Position numbers and translations under genes: made by a program. Of a DNA stretch of 6,078 nt, positions 1 through 6,078 are shown in pieces (position 1 is the first letter of the stretch; each line of letters starts with the position of its first letter). The stretch covers positions 1 to 6,078 of the forward strand of contig JAEZZV010000354.1 of assembly GCA_023418375.1 (NCBI GenBank), given 5' to 3'. This DNA comes from Actinomycetes bacterium. Its GTDB lineage: Bacteria; Actinomycetota; Actinomycetes; Actinomycetales; Cellulomonadaceae. The notes below the pieces were generated by a model. That model made no database searches. It had not been told where the DNA came from and worked only from the letters and a program-made list of their open reading frames with translations.

Positions 1-509
1 CGCAGGGGCAGACCGGTGGCCGTGGCACCCCGCAGCGGCGTACCGGGGAAGGTCACGGCGACCGCGGCGGCCCAGCGTGTGCCCAGCCGGTTGGCCAGGC
101 CCGGTCGCGCGTTCTGCTCGTGGACGACGACGGGGACGCGCCCGCGCGCGGCGAGGTAGGCGGGCGTCGCCACGTACCCACCGAAGCCGACGACCACCTG
201 AGCGTCGCGCGTCGCCTCGCGCGCCACGGAGACGGCCCGGCGCAGGCGCCCGGGCAGCCGGAACCAGTCGAGGGTCGGGCGGCGCGGGAGCGGCACGCGC
301 GGCACCGTGACGAGCGGGTAGCCGCGCGCCGGCACGAGCTCGGCCTCGAGGCCCTCGGCGGTCCCCAGCACCCTGACGGCGAGGTCGGGGTGCCGGCGAC
401 GCAGCTCGTCGGCCACGGCGAGCAGCGGGTTCACGTGCCCGGCCGTCCCGCCACCGGCGAGGACCACCGAGCGCAGGGGCGCGCCAGTTCCCGGCGACCG
501 CTCAGCCAC
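1..509 (-). CDS. murG: MurG, lipid II-forming GlcNAc transferase (3' part beyond window)
   Basis: UDP-GlcNAc:undecaprenyl-PP-MurNAc-pentapeptide GlcNAc transferase, a peripheral enzyme on the inner face of the membrane that converts lipid I to lipid II. Translating the minus strand gives 169 codons before the window ends, roughly the N-terminal half of a family of about 350-370 residues. The N-terminal Rossmann domain starts with SVVLAGGGTAGHVNPLLA (residues 14-31), the glycine-rich loop typical of MurG. Later come VVVGFGGYVATPAYLAA and VHEQNARPGLANR, the conserved H-E-Q-N segment. The last visible residues, TGLPLR, sit where many MurG proteins have G-N-P-V-R, so the second domain has not begun. 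The start chosen is GTG at 507-509. It has a weak ACAGG six bases upstream (516-520) and overlaps the end of ftsW by 8 bases, which fits translational coupling. GTG at 465-467 is the next in-frame option but would leave almost nothing ahead of the first beta strand. Identity is secure; the start is less so. Confidence 0.95.
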   Translation of the reverse strand, partial: MAERSPGTGAPLRSVVLAGGGTAGHVNPLLAVADELRRRHPDLAVRVLGTAEGLEAELVPARGYPLVTVPRVPLPRRPTLDWFRLPGRLRRAVSVAREATRDAQVVVGFGGYVATPAYLAARGRVPVVVHEQNARPGLANRLGTRWAAAVAVTFPGTPLRGATATGLPL

Positions 510-1752
510 GGCGCGCCTGTCGCGGACGGGTGGCGAGGCCGACCACCGCGAGCGAGCGCCGCACGACGTTCGGGCGCGCGGCCAGCGCCTCGGCCGCCCC
601 CGGCTCCGAGCGGGCGAACGAGAGCAGCACGCCCATCGCGATCATCGTCGTCACGAGCGCCGAGCCACCGGCCGAGACGAGGGGCAGCGGGACCCCGACC
701 ACCGGCAGCAGCCCGATGACGACGGCGATGTTGATGATCGCCTGGCCGAGGACCCAGGCCCCGATCCCCGCCGCGGCGATCTGCACGAAGGGGTCGGGGT
801 GCCGGCGCACGACGCGGGTGACGGCGACGGCGAGCACGCCGAACAGCGCGACGACCAGCAGCGTGCCGAGCAGGCCGAGCTCCTCGCCGATGATGGCGAG
901 GATGAAGTCGTTGTGGGCCATCGGCAGGTACGACCACTTCTCGCGGCTCTCCCCCAGGCCGATGCCCGTCAGCCCGCCCGTCCCCAGGCTGTAGCTGCCT
1001 CGCAGGGTCTGGTAGCACGCGCCCTGCGGGTCGCAGTCGGCGCTGAAGAACGCGGCGATGCGCTTGGTCCGGGACTCACCCATGAGCGTCATCTGCCAGA
1101 CGGCGAGGCCCGCGACCACCGACGCGACGGCGAAGAACCGCAGCGGGACGCCGGCGACGAAGAGGGAGCCCGCGACGAGGATGAGGATGATCAGCCCGGT
1201 GCCGAGGTCGTGACCGAGGAGGACCAGGCCGACGACCCCCACCGCGACGAGCACCCCGGGCACCAGGACGTGCGACCACCGGTGCAGCAGCGCCTGCTTG
1301 CGTGCCAGCACGACCCCGAGCCAGACGGCCAACGCCAGCTTGGCGAACTCCGACGGCTGCACCCGCACTCCGGCGAGAGCCAGCCAGTTCCGGTTGCCGT
1401 TGACCTCCACGCCGATGAGCAGCACGAGCACCTGCAGCCCGCTCGCGCCGATCACGGCCGGCCACGCGAACCGCTTGTAGAACGCGACCGGGAGCCGACT
1501 CGCCAGCCAGGCGAGCGGCAGGCCGATGAGCGCGAAGCGTGCCTGGTTGAGGAAGACCGCGTAGGGCGAGGCGCCGTCGGTGTCCTTCAGCGAGGAGATG
1601 CTCGAGCTCGACAGCACCATGACCAGACCCAGGGCCACGAGCAGCGCGACCACGCCCGCGATGAGGTAGTAGCTGGTCACCGCGCTGTTCCACTGACCCA
1701 GCGCGGACGCGCGCTCGCGCGGCTCCGCCTCGACGACGACCGGGGCGGCCAT
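502..1752 (-). CDS. ftsW: FtsW, septal SEDS-family peptidoglycan glycosyltransferase
   Basis: Multi-pass inner-membrane SEDS protein that polymerises lipid II into glycan strands at the septum, normally with a class B penicillin-binding protein (FtsI). The protein has 416 residues with about ten hydrophobic segments, beginning near residue 28 and ending near 380. SEDS signatures are clear: GVRVQPSEFAK (128-138), GHDLGTGLI (180-188), the large extracytoplasmic loop with YQTLRGSYSLGTGG (247-260) and GLGESREKWSYLPMAHNDFI (265-284), then EELG and IGLLPVVGVPLPLVSAGGS (346-364). Asp282 in AHNDF aligns with the Asp shown to be essential in RodA/FtsW enzymes. Cys240 and Cys246 flank D-P-Q-G-A in the same outer loop. 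The N-terminal 25 residues and the basic C-terminal tail (from about 381) should be cytoplasmic; the tail is short beside the mycobacterial homolog. RodA is the main alternative, but the position between murD and murG argues for FtsW. The ATG start shares TGATG with the murD stop; no convincing Shine-Dalgarno sequence precedes it, so it probably depends on coupling. Confidence 0.95.
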   Translation of the reverse strand: MAAPVVVEAEPRERASALGQWNSAVTSYYLIAGVVALLVALGLVMVLSSSSISSLKDTDGASPYAVFLNQARFALIGLPLAWLASRLPVAFYKRFAWPAVIGASGLQVLVLLIGVEVNGNRNWLALAGVRVQPSEFAKLALAVWLGVVLARKQALLHRWSHVLVPGVLVAVGVVGLVLLGHDLGTGLIILILVAGSLFVAGVPLRFFAVASVVAGLAVWQMTLMGESRTKRIAAFFSADCDPQGACYQTLRGSYSLGTGGLTGIGLGESREKWSYLPMAHNDFILAIIGEELGLLGTLLVVALFGVLAVAVTRVVRRHPDPFVQIAAAGIGAWVLGQAIINIAVVIGLLPVVGVPLPLVSAGGSALVTTMIAMGVLLSFARSEPGAAEALAARPNVVRRSLAVVGLATRPRQARRG

Positions 1753-3242
1753 CAGGTCGTGGGGCCGCTCGGCTCGCCCTCGTCGAGTGCCCGCACGGCT
1801 GCCGCGAACCGCTCACCGCGGTCGGCGTAGCTGACGAACTGGTCCATCGACGCGCTCGCCGGGGCGAGCAGCACCGTGTCGCCGGGCCGGGCGAGCCGGC
1901 GGGCGCTGTCCACGGCGCGGGTCATCACCGTCCCAGTCTCGGTCGGATCGACCCGCACCACGGGGACCTCGGGCGCGTGTCGGGCGAGCGCGGTCTGCCA
2001 CGGGGCCGCGTCGACGCCGATCAGGACGGCCGCCCGCAGCCGCGCGGCGCGCGTCGCGACGAGGTCGTCGAACTCCGCGCCCTTGGCCAGGCCACCGGCG
2101 ACCCAGACGACCGTGCCCTGCGGGTAGCCGGCCAGGGACGCAGCGGCGGCGTGGGCGTTGGTGGCCTTCGAGTCGTCCACGTAGGCGACCCCGTCGAGCT
2201 CGCGCACGACGACGGCACGGTGCTCCCCCGCCGGGAAGGTGCGCAGCCCGTCGCGGACGGCGGCCGCCGGCACTCCCCGCGCCCGGGCCAGCGCGGCCGC
2301 GGCCAGTGCGTTCGCCACCACGTGCGGCGCGACGACGCCCGTGGGCCCCGCCAGGTGCGCCAGGTCGTCGAGTGTGGCGAGCTCGGCGGCGTGCAGGCGG
2401 CGCTCCGGGTGGTCGAACGGCGCGTGGAAGGCGCGGTCCACGAGGATGCCGTCGACGACCCCGAGCTGCCCTGGGCCTGGCCCCCCGCGCGTGACGCCGA
2501 CGGCCCGCGCCCCCTCGACGACGTCCGCGTCGGCGACGAGTCGCTCCAGGCGGGGATCGGCGGCGTCGTAGACGCAGGCCCGGACGGCGCGGGCGTAGAC
2601 ACGCGCCTTGTCCGCCACGTACGCGTCCATGCCGCCGTGCCAGTCGAGGTGGTCCGGGGCGATGTTGAGGATCGCCGCGGCGTACGCCGACATCGACGCC
2701 GTGAAGTGCAGCTGGAAGCTGGACAGCTCGACGGCCAGCACGTCCACCGAGGGGTCGGTGGCTGCGGTGACCACGGGGGTCCCGACGTTGCCGACCGCCG
2801 GCGCGCGGTACCCGGCCGCGGTGAGCATCGACGCGAGCATCCCCACGGTCGTGGTCTTGCCGTTGGTCCCCGTGACGACGAGCCAGGGCGCCGGCCCGTC
2901 CCCCGACGCCCGGTCGGTCCGCAGGCGCCAGGCGAGCTCCACCTCGCTCCACACGGGCACGCCGCGCGCGGTGGCCCCCGCCAGCAGCGGGTGGGCGGGG
3001 GGCCAGCCGGGTGAGGCGATCACCAGGTCGGCGGCGTCGAGGTCCACCGCCGACGGGTCCGCGAGGTCGGCGTCGTCGGCCCGCTCGTCGAGCGTCGTGA
3101 CGGCGGCCCCGCGCTCGGCGAGGACGGCGACCACGGCCCGCCCGGTCACGCCCAGGCCCGCCACGAGGACGCGCCGGCCCTCGAGGACCAGCGGCGCCGC
3201 GGCATCGGGCACGCGCGGGCCACCGTCCTGCGGCCGGCTCAT
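1752..3242 (-). CDS. murD: MurD, UDP-MurNAc-L-alanine:D-glutamate ligase
   Basis: Cytoplasmic ATP-dependent ligase that adds D-glutamate to UDP-MurNAc-L-Ala, the second amino acid of the stem peptide. The protein has 496 residues, slightly longer than the usual 440-480. Domain 1 (about 18-110) is a Rossmann-like UDP-binding fold with VLVAGLGVTGRA (25-36). Domain 2 (about 118-335) holds the P-loop TGTNGKTTT (124-132), the ELSSFQL segment (172-178), NIAPDHLDWHG (193-203) and DKARVY (211-216), where Lys212 is the expected carbamoylated lysine. Domain 3 (about 340-485) begins with EHR followed by DDSKATN (356-362), the MurD-specific motif, and ends with LLAPASASMDQFVSYADRGERF (458-479). The ATG at 3240-3242 overlaps the mraY stop in TGATG and is the only start that fits; the first 18 residues are a Pro/Ala-rich extension ahead of the fold. 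No key residue appears missing. Confidence 0.96.
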   Translation of the reverse strand: MSRPQDGGPRVPDAAAPLVLEGRRVLVAGLGVTGRAVVAVLAERGAAVTTLDERADDADLADPSAVDLDAADLVIASPGWPPAHPLLAGATARGVPVWSEVELAWRLRTDRASGDGPAPWLVVTGTNGKTTTVGMLASMLTAAGYRAPAVGNVGTPVVTAATDPSVDVLAVELSSFQLHFTASMSAYAAAILNIAPDHLDWHGGMDAYVADKARVYARAVRACVYDAADPRLERLVADADVVEGARAVGVTRGGPGPGQLGVVDGILVDRAFHAPFDHPERRLHAAELATLDDLAHLAGPTGVVAPHVVANALAAAALARARGVPAAAVRDGLRTFPAGEHRAVVVRELDGVAYVDDSKATNAHAAAASLAGYPQGTVVWVAGGLAKGAEFDDLVATRAARLRAAVLIGVDAAPWQTALARHAPEVPVVRVDPTETGTVMTRAVDSARRLARPGDTVLLAPASASMDQFVSYADRGERFAAAVRALDEGEPSGPTT

Positions 3243-4324
3243 CAGCCCGTCACCCACTCCGCGTAGAAGAGCCCGACACCGCCGGCGACGAAGATGCCGG
3301 CGATGATCCAGAACCGGATGACGATGGTGACCTCGCCCCAGCCGGACAGCTCGAAGTGGTGGTGCAGCGGCGCCATCTTGAACACGCGCTTGCCCGTCAT
3401 CTTGAAGAAGCCGATCTGGATCACGTCGGAGAGCACGACGAGCACGAACAGGCCGCCGATGATCGCGGCGAGGATCTCCGTGCGGGTGAGGATCGACATC
3501 CCTGCCAGCGCGCCGCCGAGCGCGAGCGCCCCGGTGTCGCCCATGAAGATCTTCGCCGGGCTGGCGTTCCACCACAGGAACCCGAAGCATGCCCCCGTGA
3601 TCGCGGCGGCGACCATGGCGAGCTCCAACGGGTCGCGCACCTCGTAGCACGTCGGGCCGGCCGTCAGCAGCGAGGTGCAGCGCTGGTTGAACTGCCACAC
3701 GCCGACGACGACGTACGCGCCGAACACGACGAGCGAGACACCCGTCGCGAGCCCGTCGAGGCCGTCGGTGAGGTTCACGGCGTTCGACCAGGCGGTGATG
3801 AGGAAGTTGGCCCAGACGACGAAGAGCACCAGGCCGAGGGCAGCCCCGCCGAACGCGAGATCGAGGTCGAGGTCGCGGATGAACGAGATGTGCGTGGACG
3901 CCGGGGTGCGGAACTGCTCGCTCGGGAACTGCAGGGCGAGCACGGCGAACGTCACGCCCACGAGGCCCTGGCCGACGATCTTCCAGCGGGCCTTCAGGCC
4001 GAGGCTGCGCTGACGGGAGATCTTGATGTAGTCGTCGAGGAAGCCGACGAACCCCAGCCCCGTCATGAGGAAGAGCAGGAGCACCGCCGACGCGCTCGGC
4101 ACGTTGCCCGTCACGAGGCTGGACCCGCCCCACCCGAGCAGGGTCGCCGCGATGATCACGACCCCACCCATCGTCGGCGTCCCGCGCTTGGTGTAGTGCG
4201 CCGTCGGGCCGTCCTGGCGGATGAACTGGCCGTACTGCTTGCGGACGAGCAGCCGGATGAACAGCGGCGTGGCGAACAGCGCGATGAGCAGGGCGAAGGC
4301 GCCGGAGAGCAGGACGGCGATCAC
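3242..4324 (-). CDS. mraY: MraY, phospho-MurNAc-pentapeptide translocase (lipid I synthase)
   Basis: Integral membrane enzyme that transfers phospho-MurNAc-pentapeptide from UDP to undecaprenyl phosphate, making lipid I at the inner face of the membrane. The predicted 360 residues match the family length. About ten hydrophobic segments are visible (near 2-24, 52-68, 78-95, 115-133, 158-178, 192-211, 234-252, 266-280, 285-305, 334-354). Motifs in order are RQDGPTAHYTKRGTPTMGG (36-54), DDYIK (97-101, the Asp pair used in catalysis and Mg binding), NLTDGLDGLA (184-193), AKIFMGDTG (257-265) and PLHHHFE (319-325). Cys215 and Cys226 lie in what should be an extracytoplasmic loop. The start chosen is GTG at 4322-4324, which overlaps the murE stop as GTGA and gives the standard V-I-A-V-L-L-S-G N-terminus. 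A run of six G residues (4331-4336) six bases upstream can act as the ribosome binding site. A longer in-frame reading exists upstream but lies inside murE and is unlike MraY. Confidence 0.97.
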   Translation of the reverse strand: MIAVLLSGAFALLIALFATPLFIRLLVRKQYGQFIRQDGPTAHYTKRGTPTMGGVVIIAATLLGWGGSSLVTGNVPSASAVLLLFLMTGLGFVGFLDDYIKISRQRSLGLKARWKIVGQGLVGVTFAVLALQFPSEQFRTPASTHISFIRDLDLDLAFGGAALGLVLFVVWANFLITAWSNAVNLTDGLDGLATGVSLVVFGAYVVVGVWQFNQRCTSLLTAGPTCYEVRDPLELAMVAAAITGACFGFLWWNASPAKIFMGDTGALALGGALAGMSILTRTEILAAIIGGLFVLVVLSDVIQIGFFKMTGKRVFKMAPLHHHFELSGWGEVTIVIRFWIIAGIFVAGGVGLFYAEWVTG

Positions 4325-6078
4325 GCGGCACCCCCCGGCTGCGCCAGGCGCGCGGCCAGGGCGCTCAGGCCGGCCTGGCGCCCGCCCTTGACGAGCACGA
4401 CGTCGCCGGTCCGCAGGTGCTCGCCCAGCCAGGCGAGCGCGGCGTCGGCGTCGGGCACGAGCGTGGACTCCCCGTCGAAGGAGCCCTCCTGGACCGCGCC
4501 CACATGCATCGCGCGCGCGTCGTCGCCGACGACGAGCAGCCGGTCGATCCCGAGGCGGACGGCGAACCGGCCCAGCGCGTCGAGCTCGGTGGCCGCGAGC
4601 GGGCCGAGGTCGTCGGGCGCCGCGACCACGGCGACGGCGCGGGTGCCGCCGAGGCCGTCGCGCTCGCGGCGAAGGCGCCGCAGGGCCGCGCGGGTGGAGT
4701 CGGGCGTGGCCGCGCGCGCCGCGTCGACCACGGTGACGCCGTCGGTCCGCGCCCGCACCGCCCACGACTGGGCGTGCGCCGTCAGGTACGCGTCGCGGTC
4801 GTTGTACCGGTGGAAGACGCCGGCGATCTCCTGCGTGGGCTCGTGCCCCTTGCCGGTGACGATCACGGTGTCACCCTCGACCGCGAGCTCCATGCCCAGG
4901 CGCAGCGCCTCGGCGCGCGGCGAGAGCTCGAGGACGTCGCGCAGGTCAGGCCGGACGGCCCGGACGCCCTCGAGGATCGACGCGCGGATCGTGGCGGCGT
5001 CCTCCGAGCGCGGGTTCTCGTCCGTCACCACCAGCACGTCGGCCAGGCGTGCGGCGATCTCGCCCATGATCGGCCTCTTGCCCTGGTCCCGATCGCCGTC
5101 GGACCCGAAGACCAGGATCAGCCGGCCCGGGGTGATCGGCCGGACCGCCTGCAGGGCGAGGGTCAGCGCGTCGGGGGTGTGCGCGTAGTCGACCAGGCAC
5201 AGGGCCTGCCCGGGCCCGCGCTCGATGACCCGTTCCATGCGACCGGGGATCGCGTGCGCGCCCGCCACGCCGGCCACGGCCTCGTCCAGCGGGACGCCGG
5301 CCCGGTGGGCGACGACCACCGCGACGGCCGCGTTCGACACGTTGACCAGGCCGGGGAGCGGGCTGGCGGCCTCCACCCGGACGCCGTCGGGACCCTCGAG
5401 CGTGAAGGTCGACCCGACCCCGTCCAGGCCGATCGTGGCGTCGGTCACGCGCCAGTGCGCCGTGGCCCACCCGGCGGCGTCCACCCGGGTGGCGACCGTG
5501 TCGAGGGGCACCTGCACCTCGCGCGCGAGCCGGGCGCCCCACTCGTCGTCCACGCAGACGACGGCGCGGCGGGCACGCTCCGGCGTGAAGAGCCGCGCCT
5601 TGTCGCGGAAGTACCCCTCCATGTCCCCGTGGAAGTCGAGGTGGTCGCGCTGGAGGTTGGTGAAGGCCGCGACGTCGAACTGGACGCCGCCCACCCGGTC
5701 GAGGGCAAGCGCGTGCGAGGACACCTCCATCGCGCACGCCGTCGCCCCACGCTCGCGCAGCAGCGCGAAGAGCCCGTGCAGGACGGGGGCCTCGACGGTG
5801 GTGCGCGGGGACTCGATCGACTCGTCGCCGACCCGCAGCTCGACCGTGCCCACCACGCCCGTGAGCGGGTGCGCGCGCTCGAGCGCGGCGGCGGCGAAGT
5901 AGCAGGTCGTGGTCTTGCCGTTGGTGCCCGTGATCCCCACGAGCGTGAGCTCGCGACCGGGCTCGCCGTACAGCCAGGCGGAGAGCGGGCCGAGGAGCGC
6001 GCGCGGGGCCGGGTCCGTCAGGACCGGCACCCCGAGCGCCGTGAGCCGCGCAGCGCCGGCGTCGTCGGTGAGCACGGC
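4321..6078 (-). CDS. murE: MurE ligase fused in frame to a MurF C-terminal-like domain (5' end beyond window)
   Basis: ATP-dependent ligase adding the third, diamino, residue to UDP-MurNAc-L-Ala-D-Glu. The frame stays open to the window edge, and about 80-90 N-terminal residues are probably missing; the GTG at 6073-6075 is not the true start but serves as residue 1 here. MurE features are GITGTNGKTTT (47-57), ESPRTT (88-93), AMEVSSHAL (115-123), FTNLQRDHLDFHGDMEGY (138-155), Lys159 as the probable carbamoylated lysine, GRMERV (278-283), DYAHTPDAL (296-304), DENPRSE (352-358) and TGKGHE (407-412). MurE would normally finish soon after YNDRDAYL (424-431). Instead residues 446-584 continue with a stretch like the last domain of MurF (separate entry), giving an estimated full protein near 665-670 residues against roughly 490-535 for usual actinobacterial MurE. 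No murF follows; the stop overlaps mraY as GTGA. The substrate could be meso-diaminopimelate or, in some Micrococcales, ornithine or lysine. The MurE call is firm. Confidence 0.94.
   Translation of the reverse strand, partial: AVLTDDAGAARLTALGVPVLTDPAPRALLGPLSAWLYGEPGRELTLVGITGTNGKTTTCYFAAAALERAHPLTGVVGTVELRVGDESIESPRTTVEAPVLHGLFALLRERGATACAMEVSSHALALDRVGGVQFDVAAFTNLQRDHLDFHGDMEGYFRDKARLFTPERARRAVVCVDDEWGARLAREVQVPLDTVATRVDAAGWATAHWRVTDATIGLDGVGSTFTLEGPDGVRVEAASPLPGLVNVSNAAVAVVVAHRAGVPLDEAVAGVAGAHAIPGRMERVIERGPGQALCLVDYAHTPDALTLALQAVRPITPGRLILVFGSDGDRDQGKRPIMGEIAARLADVLVVTDENPRSEDAATIRASILEGVRAVRPDLRDVLELSPRAEALRLGMELAVEGDTVIVTGKGHEPTQEIAGVFHRYNDRDAYLTAHAQSWAVRARTDGVTVVDAARAATPDSTRAALRRLRRERDGLGGTRAVAVVAAPDDLGPLAATELDALGRFAVRLGIDRLLVVGDDARAMHVGAVQEGSFDGESTLVPDADAALAWLGEHLRTGDVVLVKGGRQAGLSALAARLAQPGGAA
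4324..4740 (-). other. MurF C-terminal-like domain without MurF N-terminal and ATPase domains
   Basis: This part of the fused protein (residues 446-584) reads V-T-V-V-D-A-A-R-A-A-T-P-D-S-T-R-A-A-L at its start, which lines up without gaps with the opening of MurF domain 3, canonically V-T-V-x-D-D-A-Y-N-A-N-P-D-S-M-R-A-A-L. Further on, ELDALGRFAVRLGIDRLLVVGDDARAMHVGA (497-527), GSFDGESTLVPDADAALAWL (531-550) and GDVVLVKGGRQAGLSALAARLA (557-578) follow the MurF order to its normal end, where K-G-S-R is usual. The MurF UDP-binding and P-loop domains, some 300 residues, are absent. In MurF this domain helps bind nucleotide and D-Ala-D-Ala, so alone it should not be a ligase. I infer a remnant that may now help folding, oligomerisation or partner contact. 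A second, unrelated Mur-ligase C domain is the alternative; the collinearity favours MurF. Confidence 0.82.
4331..4336 (-). promoter_or_regulatory. Likely ribosome binding site for mraY
   Basis: A run of six G on the minus strand ends six bases before the GTG codon of mraY, a suitable spacing for pairing with the 16S rRNA tail. It lies within the last codons of murE (the P-G-G-A-A tail), so this sequence serves as both coding and initiation signal. The match is G-rich rather than a clean GGAGG, so coupling through the GTGA overlap probably contributes. Confidence 0.45.

Noticed and set aside
799..3014. Two plus-strand open frames (799-1830 and 1977-3014) opposite ftsW and murD
   Set aside because: Both are mirror-frame shadows with compositionally biased, charged text and no domain; the minus-strand genes explain the DNA completely.
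1752..4331. An 859-codon reading that joins murD to an N-terminal half over mraY
   Set aside because: Only the last 496 residues are a protein (MurD); the earlier part is mraY in the wrong frame, so it is not a fusion.
4321..4740. MurF-like tail as a separate small gene or a frameshifted pseudogene
   Set aside because: It is in the same frame as MurE with no stop between them, and no separate start with a ribosome binding site is evident at the domain boundary, so a fused domain is the simpler reading.
3242..4765. Longer mraY reading starting inside murE (507 residues)
   Set aside because: The extra 147 residues are Arg/Ala-rich out-of-frame murE sequence. The GTG at 4322-4324 gives the standard 360-residue MraY and a GTGA junction.
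3356..5188. Plus-strand open frame of 610 codons opposite mraY and murE
   Set aside because: Its sequence is low-complexity and rich in Arg, Asp, Glu, His, Ala and Pro, as expected from the antisense of high-GC coding DNA. It resembles no family and spans two well-supported genes.
1..6078. RNA genes, CRISPR arrays, insertion sequences, terminators or attachment sites
   Set aside because: Essentially every base is accounted for by overlapping protein genes. I saw no regularly spaced repeats, transposase text, tRNA-like fold or hairpin followed by a T-run.

Overview
The window is a densely packed, very GC-rich (estimated by eye at around three quarters G+C) segment of a division and cell wall (dcw) cluster. 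Every gene reads leftward on the minus strand. In transcription order (high to low coordinates) the genes are murE (5' end cut by the window edge, about 4321-6078), mraY (3242-4324), murD (1752-3242), ftsW (502-1752) and murG (3' end cut by the window edge, 1-509). GTG starts, protein motifs and codon use point to a high-GC actinomycete. The protein texture resembles Micrococcales, possibly Cellulomonadaceae or a relative; this is an impression, not a computed placement.

There is no intergenic DNA. Neighbouring genes share GTGA, TGATG, TGATG and an 8-base overlap, so the five cistrons look like one translationally coupled operon whose promoter lies outside the window. Together they cover consecutive steps of peptidoglycan precursor synthesis. 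MurD and MurE are cytoplasmic ligases that build the stem peptide. MraY loads phospho-MurNAc-pentapeptide on undecaprenyl phosphate (lipid I), MurG adds GlcNAc (lipid II), and FtsW polymerises lipid II at the division septum.

The notable departure from the usual order murE-murF-mraY-murD-ftsW-murG is that there is no murF gene. Instead murE runs on in frame, beyond a normal MurE C-terminus, into about 139 residues that resemble only the C-terminal domain of MurF. The MurF N-terminal and ATP-binding domains are missing. In the retained domain the MurF signature at its start (canonically D-x-Y-N-A-N-P) is worn away, while the hydrophobic framework and reading frame are kept. This looks like an old in-frame murE/murF deletion fusion whose MurF part has lost ligand-binding residues but not its fold. 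It predicts that a full MurF is encoded elsewhere in the genome. The other four genes look ordinary for an actinomycete. Possible extracytoplasmic cysteine pairs in FtsW and MraY and an E-N-P-R variant of the MurE specificity motif are minor extra points.
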